A stretch of DNA of 24,871 nucleotides from an uncultured Actinomycetes bacterium (GTDB lineage Bacteria; Actinomycetota; Actinomycetes; S36-B12). The notes under the pieces were generated by a model, which saw only the letters and a program-made list of their open reading frames with translations, was not told where the DNA came from and made no database searches. The position numbers were made by a program, and so were the translations under genes. Position 1 is the first letter of the stretch. Every line of letters begins with the position of its first letter. The DNA lies in the NCBI GenBank assembly GCA_937902285.1, contig CALGTB010000328.1, forward strand, positions 1-24,871, in the 5' to 3' direction. Shown here one piece after another: positions 7,105-13,448 of the stretch.

Positions 7105-9191
7105 CACATGCCGGTCCAGCGTGCCAGGAACGACAGGGTGTCTGCGCTCTCCTCCACCGAGCGGTCGAGCGAGCGGGCACCATGGCCCACGTCGCCCTCG
7201 GTGCGCAGCAGGATCGGCCGCGCGCCCGACGTGGCGTGCTGCACCGCGGCGCACATCTTGCGCCCATGCATTGGGTCGGTTCGCGTGTCGTTGTCGAACA
7301 CGGCGAACATGGTCGCCGGGTAGTCGGTGCCCTCGACCACGCGGTGGTAGGGCGAGTAGGCGTGCAGCCAGCCGAACTGCTCAGGGACCTCGGGATCCCC
7401 GTACTCGACCGTCCAGGTCGGGCCGAGCTCCGAGGTGGTGTAGCGGATCATGTCGAGCAGCGGTGCCACGCAGACCACGGCGTTGAACAGGTCGGGGCGC
7501 TGCGTCATGGCGGCTCCGACGAGGAGCCCTCCGTTGGAGCCCCCGTAGATGCCCAGCTGCGACGGGGTCGTCCAGCCGTTGTCGCTGAGCCACCGCGCCG
7601 CCGCATGGAAGTCGTCGTACACGTTCTGCTTGCTCCCGAGCATGCCGGCCCGGTGCCACTCCTCGCCCTCCTCGCCGCCGCCGCGGAGGTTGGCGATCGC
7701 CCACACCCCGCCGGCCTCGACCCAGGCGAGGATCGCGGCGGAGTAGCCCGGTGCCAGCGGGATCCCGAAGCCGCCGTACCCGTAGAGGACCGTGGGGCGG
7801 GGCACGTCGGGTCCTCCTGTCGGGGACACCACGAACATGCGCACGACGGTGCCGTCGTCGGACATGTACGTGACCTGCTGGGAGTGCACGGCGGGCACCT
7901 CGACGGAGCCGGGCGGCTGAGCATGGAGGGTGACCGTGTCGGTTCGCGCGTCGTAGGCGTAGATGGTCGGCACGGTGGTGTGGTCGGTGTACACGAACCA
8001 CGTCAGCGGCCCGCCGTCGATGTGCTCGACCGGCCCGCCGATCGTTCCAGCGCCGGGCAGGTCGATGTCCTTGAGGTAGGAGCCGTCGGCGGCGCGATGA
8101 AGCGACATGCGGGCGACGCCATGCGCGGTGCGCACGACGAGCAGCAGGTCCTCGTCGAGGTCGTCGCCGTCGAGCAGGGTCACGGATTCGAGGACTGCCT
8201 CAGGGTCCTCGGGGATGAGGTCGTCCCAGGCGCTCGGCGACCAGGCCCCCGGGGACGTGATCGCCAGCCGGCCGCGCGGTGCATCGAGGTCGGTGCTGAC
8301 GTAGACGCGCCCGTCACGCCCGAACGACAGGGACGTCTGCGCATCGACGTCGCCCTGCACGAGCGTGAAGGCGGGGCTCGCGTGCGGGCTCGACGTGAGG
8401 TCGGCCACCCACAGGTTGTTGCGCGGCTCGGTGCCCTCGCTGCTCGACACCTGCAGCCAGTGCCCGTCTCGGCTGACCTCGACGCCGTAGTAGTTCGTCA
8501 TCGTCATCCCGGAGCCGAACACGAGGTTGTCCGACTCGGCCGGCGACCCGACGCGGTGGAGGTAGACGCGCCGGTGGAAGTTGCGCTCCGACTCGGGCAG
8601 CAGGTCGGGGTCGATGCGGCGGACGTAGTAGAACGAGTTGGCGCCGGGCACCCACGCGATGGGGGAGTATCGGCAGCGGTCGATCGGTCCCTCGAGGGTC
8701 TCGCCGGTGGCCACGTCCATCACGTACAGCAGCGACTCCTCGTTTCCGCCGATCGACAGCTGGTAGGCCAGTCGGTCTCCCTCCTTGGACGGCTGCCAGG
8801 AGTCGAGGGTGGTCAATCCCGAGGGGTCGAGGGCCATGGGGTCGATGAGCGCACGCTCGGTGCCGTCGGCCTCGACGACGTAGAGGACGGAGAACTGCTG
8901 GCCGGGCTCGCGCCGGGACAGGAAGTGCCGGGGCCCCCTCCAGTAGGGGGGTGACACGGTGCCTGCGCCCAGGAGGGCTCCGATGCGCTCGACGAAGCCG
9001 TCGCGCGCCGCCCACCCCGCCCGCTCGTCGGACATGAGGGCGGCCTGGGCCGCGAGCCACTCCTGCGTGCGCGGATCGTCCGACGACTCCAGCCAGCGGT
9101 ACGGATCCGCGACCGGGGTGCCGTGGAAGTCGTCGACGAGGTCGAGCCGCTCGGTGGCAGGGTAGGCGGGCGCGGTCTGGGGGGTGGTCAC
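7104..9191 (-). CDS. Prolyl oligopeptidase, S9A family serine peptidase
   Basis: A 695-residue peptidase cleaving short peptides after proline. The N-terminus carries the family opener DDFHGTPVADPYRWLE (20-35), then a beta-propeller (about 75-430) and an alpha/beta-hydrolase domain. The catalytic Ser552 is in IYGGSNGGLL, the acid is probably Asp635 in the FDNDTRTDPMH stretch, and His670 is in GDVGHGARS. There is no signal peptide, so it is cytosolic. It leads a six-gene operon. The GTG start is preceded by TAGGGT at 9199-9204 with 7 nt between, which fits a leaderless transcript, although a GAGG at 9194-9197 could also serve as a very close ribosome site. Size and motifs are normal for S9A; natural peptide substrates are unknown. 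Confidence 0.93.
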   Translation of the reverse strand: MTTPQTAPAYPATERLDLVDDFHGTPVADPYRWLESSDDPRTQEWLAAQAALMSDERAGWAARDGFVERIGALLGAGTVSPPYWRGPRHFLSRREPGQQFSVLYVVEADGTERALIDPMALDPSGLTTLDSWQPSKEGDRLAYQLSIGGNEESLLYVMDVATGETLEGPIDRCRYSPIAWVPGANSFYYVRRIDPDLLPESERNFHRRVYLHRVGSPAESDNLVFGSGMTMTNYYGVEVSRDGHWLQVSSSEGTEPRNNLWVADLTSSPHASPAFTLVQGDVDAQTSLSFGRDGRVYVSTDLDAPRGRLAITSPGAWSPSAWDDLIPEDPEAVLESVTLLDGDDLDEDLLLVVRTAHGVARMSLHRAADGSYLKDIDLPGAGTIGGPVEHIDGGPLTWFVYTDHTTVPTIYAYDARTDTVTLHAQPPGSVEVPAVHSQQVTYMSDDGTVVRMFVVSPTGGPDVPRPTVLYGYGGFGIPLAPGYSAAILAWVEAGGVWAIANLRGGGEEGEEWHRAGMLGSKQNVYDDFHAAARWLSDNGWTTPSQLGIYGGSNGGLLVGAAMTQRPDLFNAVVCVAPLLDMIRYTTSELGPTWTVEYGDPEVPEQFGWLHAYSPYHRVVEGTDYPATMFAVFDNDTRTDPMHGRKMCAAVQHATSGARPILLRTEGDVGHGARSLDRSVEESADTLSFLARWTGM

Positions 9192-9214
9192 GCCCTCAAC
9201 CCTAGGCTTCCTCC
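9192..9214. promoter_or_regulatory. Divergent overlapping leaderless promoters
   Basis: Only 23 bp separate the POP GTG (minus) from the amidase ATG (plus). A CCTAGG core provides TAGGCT on the plus strand (9203-9208, then 6 nt, then ATG 9215) and TAGGGT on the minus strand (9204 to 9199, then 7 nt, then GTG 9191). Both fit the actinobacterial -10 consensus TANNNT at the distance expected if transcription begins at the start codon. The two -10 boxes overlap by 2 bp, so polymerases in the two directions should exclude each other, and the -35 regions lie within the opposite coding sequences. Prediction from spacing and consensus only. Confidence 0.65.
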
Positions 9215-10609
9215 ATGGACCTGCATGACCTGACCGCCGTGGAGCAGGCGGCCGCGATCCGCCGCGGCGAGGTGTCGTCCGTCGAACTCGCCGAGCACTA
9301 CCTGCTCCGGTCGCATGCCCTCAACGCGACGGTGGGGGCGTTCGCCACGATCACCGACGGGCTCGCACGGGAGCAGGCCCGCGCGGCTGACCGCGCCGTG
9401 GCGGAGCGTCACGGCGGCCGGCTGTCCGTGCTCCATGGCGTGGTGGTCCCCGTCAAGGACCTCAACCACGTGGCCGGGGTGACGTGCCGGTTCGGCTCGG
9501 CCGCGGTCGAGGTCGTGTCCGACATCGACGACGACGTCGTGGTGCTGCTCCGCGAGGGCGGCACGGTCATGACCGGCAAGACGACCACGCCGGAGTTCGG
9601 GCTGCCCTGCTACACCGAGCCCGACGTGAGCCACTGGGCGCGGACGCCGTGGGACCTCGACCGGTCGGCCGGCGGCTCGAGCGGGGGTGCGGCGGCCGCC
9701 GTGGCCGCCGGGCTCGCCCCGGTCGCCCAGGGCTCCGACGGCGGTGGCTCGATCAGGATCCCGGCGAGCGTGTGCGGGCTCGTCGGCCTGAAGACCTCTC
9801 GCGGCCTCGTGCCCAGCGGGCCGGGGCCGGAGTCCCCGGGGCGCCTGGGCGTCGACGGGCCCCTCGCCCGCACCGTCACGGACGCCGCCGCCCTCCTCGA
9901 CGTCATGACCGGCTCGTCCCTCGAGGTCACGGGGACCTCCTACGTCGCGGGGCTGGAGAGGGATCCGCGGCCCCTGCTCGTCGGCCGCTACTGCCAGCCC
10001 GTCATCGCCGAGACTGCGGTGCACGCCGAGTGCCTCGCGGCCTACGAGTCGACCTCGCTCCTGCTCGAGTCCCTCGGACACCGGGTGGTCGACATCGACG
10101 TCCCGTTCCCCCTGAGCGCCGTCCCGCACTTCGCCCGGGTCTGGGCGGCCCTCGCGGCATCCATTCCCGTCGATCCGGACCGCGAGGGCGACCTCCGCCC
10201 CCTCACCCGGTGGCTGCGGGAGGCCGGGCGCGGCCTCACCGACGACGAGGTGAGGGCCGAGGTGTCCTTCATGGCCGGATACGGCCGGTCGGCCCTCGAG
10301 GCCACGTCGCATCTCGACATCGTGCTCACGCCGACCCTCGCGGACCTGCCCGCGCCGCACGGTGCCCTGCGCGACGACGACGATCCGCAGGCCGACTTCG
10401 ACGCGCAGAGCCGGTTCACGCCGTTCACGTCTCCGTACAACATCACCGGCCAGCCTGCCGTTAGTCTGCCTGTGCACTGGACGCACGACGGGCTCCCGGT
10501 TGGGGTCCAGCTCGTGGCGCGTCCACTGGGGGAGGCGCTGCTGCTCCGCCTCGCCGCGCAGATCGAACGGGCCCGACCCTGGGCCCACAGGTACCCGGAG
10601 GTCTGGTGA
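9215..10609 (+). CDS. Amidase signature (AS) family hydrolase
   Basis: A 464-residue amidase of the signature family, hydrolysing carboxamides. The Ser-cisSer-Lys triad is visible: Lys81 in VPVKDLNHVAG, cis-Ser155 in SAGGSSGGAA and nucleophile Ser179 in GSDGGGSIRIPA. The flanking GLVGLKTSRG and the late TGQPAVSLPVHW are standard for the family. It is not GatA: the neighbours are not gatB or gatC, and the residue pattern is that of a stand-alone amidase. No signal peptide, so cytosolic. The ATG at 9215 is fixed by the TAGGCT-n6-ATG arrangement. The TGA overlaps the malQ GTG by 4 nt, so both are on one message despite no obvious metabolic link. The substrate amide is unknown. Confidence 0.92.
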   Translation: MDLHDLTAVEQAAAIRRGEVSSVELAEHYLLRSHALNATVGAFATITDGLAREQARAADRAVAERHGGRLSVLHGVVVPVKDLNHVAGVTCRFGSAAVEVVSDIDDDVVVLLREGGTVMTGKTTTPEFGLPCYTEPDVSHWARTPWDLDRSAGGSSGGAAAAVAAGLAPVAQGSDGGGSIRIPASVCGLVGLKTSRGLVPSGPGPESPGRLGVDGPLARTVTDAAALLDVMTGSSLEVTGTSYVAGLERDPRPLLVGRYCQPVIAETAVHAECLAAYESTSLLLESLGHRVVDIDVPFPLSAVPHFARVWAALAASIPVDPDREGDLRPLTRWLREAGRGLTDDEVRAEVSFMAGYGRSALEATSHLDIVLTPTLADLPAPHGALRDDDDPQADFDAQSRFTPFTSPYNITGQPAVSLPVHWTHDGLPVGVQLVARPLGEALLLRLAAQIERARPWAHRYPEVW

Positions 10610-12768
10610 GCATTGAAGTGGCGCCCGAGTGGGCGCCGGTCCCCGACGACCTCGCACGCCTGGCGGCCGCGCTGGGCGTGGCCACCGACTACTGGGACCA
10701 GGCCGGCAATCACGTCGAGGTCGCTGCCGCCACCGTCGAGGCCGTCCTGAAGGCCCTCGAAGTGGATGTCTCGACCCCCGAGTCGATCCAGGCGGCCCTC
10801 GACGACATCGCGATGCGCGACTGGCGGCGCATGCTGCCCCCGGTCTACGTCATGCGCCAGGGCGCCGACCAGCGGCTGTGGGTCCACGTGCCGCACGGCT
10901 CGGCCGTGCAGGTGCACGTCGACGCTGAGGACGGGCGCCGCCTGCCGCTGCAGCAGATGGACTGGTGGGTCGACCCGGTGGACGTCGACGGAGTGCTGGT
11001 CGGCGAGGCCAGCTTCCGGCTGCCCGCGGACCTGCCCCTGGGCTGGCACACCGTCGTGGCCGAGTCGGGCGGGCAGCGTGCCACCACGCCTCTCGTCGTC
11101 GCACCCCTGCGCCTCGATCCGGAGGCGATCACGGGGCCGCGGCAGTGGGGCTTCATGACGCAGGTCTATGCCATGCGCTCGGCCGACTCGTGGGGGCTGG
11201 GGGACCTCCATGACCTCGCGACGCTCGCGTCGTGGAGCGGCCGTGACCTCGGCGCCGGGTTCGTGCTCATCAACCCGCTGCATGCTGCATCGCCGGTCCC
11301 GCCGATGTCGCCGTCGCCGTACCTCCCCGTGACGCGCCGCTTCGCCAACCCGATGTACCTGCGCATCGAGGACATCCCCGAGTACCGGCGACTGAGTCCG
11401 GCGGTGCTGGCGCGGGTGGAGCAGCTCGCCGCGCAGCTGCAGCACCTCAACACGTCGGCCGACCTGCTCGACCGCGACGCCGTGTGGGGGGCCAAGCGCA
11501 TCGCCCTCGAGGCCGTGTTCCAGGCCGGCATGGGCGCGGAGCGCCGGGCCGAGCTCGACGCCTACCTGGCGGCCCAGGGCAGCGGACTGCGCGACTTCGC
11601 CACGTGGTGCGCGCTGAGCGACGTCCACGGTCCCGACCCGGCGGCCTGGCCCGCCGAGCTGGCGCACCCGGCTGCCCCGGAGGTGGCGGCGTTCCGCCAG
11701 TCGCATGCGGACGCTGTCGACTTCCACATGTGGATGCAGTGGCTGGTCGACTCGCAGCTGGCCGCCACGCAGGCCGGTGCACGGGCCGCCGGGATGGCCA
11801 TCGGCGTCATGCACGACCTTGCCGTGGGCGTGCATCCCGAGGGCGCCGACGCCTGGGCGCTGCAGGACGTGCTCGCGGCCGGCGTCGGGGTGGGCGCCCC
11901 GCCGGACATGTACAACCAGATGGGCCAGAACTGGCACCAGCCGCCCTGGCGTCCGGACGCGCTGGCGGAGGCCGCCTTCCTTCCCTACCGCGACATGCTC
12001 CGCACGGTCCTCGGCCATGCCGGTGGCCTGCGCATCGACCACGTGCTCGGGCTCTTCCGGCTGTGGTGGGTGCCGGAGGGCTTCCCTGCCTACGCGGGCA
12101 CCTTCGTCCGGCTCGACTTCGACGCGATGCTGAGCATCCTCATGCTCGAGGCGCACCGCGCGGGGGCCATCGTCGTGGGCGAGGACCTCGGCACCGTCGA
12201 GCCGTGGGTGCAGGAGGCGCTGGCCGAGCGCGGCATCCTCGGCACCAGCATCCTGTGGTTCGAGACGGTCGACGGGGCCATCAAGGACCCGGAGCAGTGG
12301 CGCGGCGAGGTGCTGGCCAGCGTCACGGTGCACGACCTTCCGCCGACGGCGGGCTACCTGCGCAACGAGCACGTGCGGATCCGCAGCGAGCTGGGCCTGC
12401 TGACCACGCCCGAGGACGTCGAGCTCGCGAACGCCGCCCGCGAGCGGGCCGCCTGGGCGGCGATCCTGCGCTCGCACGGCTGGCTGGCCCACGACGTCGA
12501 CATCGACACCGAGCCGGGGCTCGAGGAGCTGGTCGTGGCCCTGCACCGTGCCGTCGCCGGCTCGCCCGCGCGCCTCATCGGGGTGTCGCTGCCGGATGTG
12601 GCCGGCGACCGCCGCGCGCAGAACCAGCCGGGCACCGACCAGGAGTACCCCAACTGGCGCATTCCCATGACCGACGAGCTCGGCCGGCCGGTGCTGCTCG
12701 AGGCGCTCATGGACAGGCCCGAACTGCTCACTCGCATCGTGGGGACGATCGGTAGGGTTGCCCCGTGA
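10606..12768 (+). CDS. malQ: 4-alpha-glucanotransferase (amylomaltase), GH77
   Basis: A 720-residue GH77 enzyme that transfers maltosyl units between maltodextrins during maltose and glycogen breakdown. Catalytic regions: GLRIDHVLG with nucleophile Asp478, GEDLG with acid/base Glu526, VHDLPPTAGY with Asp577, and the terminal QNQPGTDQEYPNWRIPM motif. The first ~190 residues precede the catalytic domain and contain a beta-rich module (about 75-175); such an N-terminal extension is known in actinobacterial MalQ proteins. The start GTG at 10606 has GGAGG at 10597-10601, 4 nt upstream, and overlaps the amidase stop. The stop TGA lies in the GTGA that starts the next gene. A functional link with the GH13 alpha-glucosidase in the divergent operon is plausible. 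Confidence 0.95.
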   Translation: MSIEVAPEWAPVPDDLARLAAALGVATDYWDQAGNHVEVAAATVEAVLKALEVDVSTPESIQAALDDIAMRDWRRMLPPVYVMRQGADQRLWVHVPHGSAVQVHVDAEDGRRLPLQQMDWWVDPVDVDGVLVGEASFRLPADLPLGWHTVVAESGGQRATTPLVVAPLRLDPEAITGPRQWGFMTQVYAMRSADSWGLGDLHDLATLASWSGRDLGAGFVLINPLHAASPVPPMSPSPYLPVTRRFANPMYLRIEDIPEYRRLSPAVLARVEQLAAQLQHLNTSADLLDRDAVWGAKRIALEAVFQAGMGAERRAELDAYLAAQGSGLRDFATWCALSDVHGPDPAAWPAELAHPAAPEVAAFRQSHADAVDFHMWMQWLVDSQLAATQAGARAAGMAIGVMHDLAVGVHPEGADAWALQDVLAAGVGVGAPPDMYNQMGQNWHQPPWRPDALAEAAFLPYRDMLRTVLGHAGGLRIDHVLGLFRLWWVPEGFPAYAGTFVRLDFDAMLSILMLEAHRAGAIVVGEDLGTVEPWVQEALAERGILGTSILWFETVDGAIKDPEQWRGEVLASVTVHDLPPTAGYLRNEHVRIRSELGLLTTPEDVELANAARERAAWAAILRSHGWLAHDVDIDTEPGLEELVVALHRAVAGSPARLIGVSLPDVAGDRRAQNQPGTDQEYPNWRIPMTDELGRPVLLEALMDRPELLTRIVGTIGRVAP
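12753..12758 (+). promoter_or_regulatory. Internal leaderless -10 box (TAGGGT) inside the malQ 3' end
   Basis: TAGGGT is followed by 6 nt and the GTG at 12765. This matches the TANNNT-n6-start arrangement at other operon heads here, so the small membrane gene and DUF5130 gene may have their own promoter as well as read-through from the amidase promoter. No Shine-Dalgarno is seen before this GTG. The box lies in malQ codons, so chance is a possible explanation. Confidence 0.5.
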
Positions 12769-12998
12769 ATGCTCTGCAGGCGCTGCTGCTGTTCGTCGGG
12801 ATCCCCGTCGCCTTCGCCGGGTTCGTGTATGTCGCGGTCTCCGCCTCGTCCTGGACGAGGTCGGGGCGTGCCAGCGCGGACTACGAGGGCGGGCCCTTCC
12901 TGGTCGCCAGCGATCCGGCGGTCCCGAACCCGTCGATCCTGCCGTACGACATCGGCTCGACATCCGTCGTGGGAGGTGGCATCAGTGCCCAGTGGTGA
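12765..12998 (+). CDS. Small single-pass membrane protein, unknown function
   Basis: A 77-residue protein with one hydrophobic helix near the N-terminus (LQALLLFVGIPVAFAGFVYV, about 4-23) and a polar, Ser/Pro-rich remainder (about 28-77) that would face one side of the membrane. No catalytic motif. The GTG overlaps the malQ stop by 4 nt, and the end overlaps the start of the DUF5130 gene by 14 nt, so it is embedded in the operon. A paired small membrane protein plus DUF5130 protein is a layout I have seen in actinobacteria; it suggests the two act together at the membrane, but that is inference. Confidence 0.78.
   Translation: MNALQALLLFVGIPVAFAGFVYVAVSASSWTRSGRASADYEGGPFLVASDPAVPNPSILPYDIGSTSVVGGGISAQW
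12971..12976 (+). promoter_or_regulatory. Shine-Dalgarno GGGAGG deciding the DUF5130 start
   Basis: GGGAGG lies 8 nt before the GTG at 12985 and within the coding sequence of the preceding small membrane gene. It is the strongest ribosome-binding site in this stretch and supports a start at 12985; longer in-frame extensions upstream would read through the other gene out of frame. Confidence 0.7.
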
Positions 12999-13413
12999 GC
13001 TCGTCCCGGGCTACGGAGGCGCCTCCGAGCCGGTGGGTGCCCTGTCCGAGTCCCAGCGCGCCGTGCTCGACCGCGTCGTGCAGCGGGCCCGCTCGATCTG
13101 CGGCTACTGCTTCGGCGTCTATGTCGGGCCGCTGCCCGAAGGTCGTGCGTCGGCCATCGCGCAGCACGGAGTGCTGCCCGATCCGACATCGGCCGTGCTG
13201 GTCGCCGTCGATCCGTCCACGCGCATCATCGAGATCGTCACCGGCCGCACGGTGGCCGTCGACCTCGACGACCGGGCCTGCGAGCTGGCCGCCCTCGCCA
13301 TGAAGTCGAGCTTCGCCGCTGACGACCTCGTCGGCGGACTCCGCGACGGCGTCACGCTGCTCGCCGAGCACGCGCGGGCGCCGAAGGTGATGCACCTCTC
13401 CGACCCCGACTGA
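12985..13413 (+). CDS. DUF5130-family protein (TPM-like fold)
   Basis: A 142-residue protein of the actinobacterial DUF5130 group, which includes M. tuberculosis Rv2468c (from memory). Features: a helical start (SESQRAVLDRVVQRARSICG, about 21-40), a CGYCFGVYVGPLPEG segment with a CxxC (39-42), two beta strands (SAVLVAVDPSTRIIEIVTG) and a C-terminal helix pair ending MHLSDPD. The layout resembles TPM domains, which bind metal or cap membrane complexes; no function is established here. It follows the one-TM small protein with a 14-nt overlap, and converges on pepN, the same neighbour as in mycobacteria. Cytosolic by sequence. Confidence 0.83.
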   Translation: MPSGELVPGYGGASEPVGALSESQRAVLDRVVQRARSICGYCFGVYVGPLPEGRASAIAQHGVLPDPTSAVLVAVDPSTRIIEIVTGRTVAVDLDDRACELAALAMKSSFAADDLVGGLRDGVTLLAEHARAPKVMHLSDPD

Positions 13414-13447
13414 CCGCTGAACGCCCGCGAAGACAGGCGGGCAGCGG
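13414..13447. terminator. Shared hairpin between convergent DUF5130 and pepN
   Basis: The 35-bp gap between the two stop codons is almost entirely an inverted repeat: CCGCT (13414-13418) pairs with AGCGG (13443-13447), and GCCCGC (13423-13428) with GCGGGC (13437-13442). The loop is GAAGACAG, with a four-base bulge (GAAC) on the left. That is an 11-pair, very GC-rich stem starting directly after the DUF5130 TGA and ending 2 nt beyond the pepN TAG. It has no U-tract on either side, as in many actinobacterial terminators, and could work in both directions. Confidence 0.72.
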
Positions 13448-13448
13448 C

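Noticed and set aside
10042..12963. A 973-codon minus-strand open frame opposite the amidase and malQ
   Set aside because: Its sequence is Arg/His/Gly-rich with no domain, while the plus strand encodes complete amidase and GH77 enzymes.
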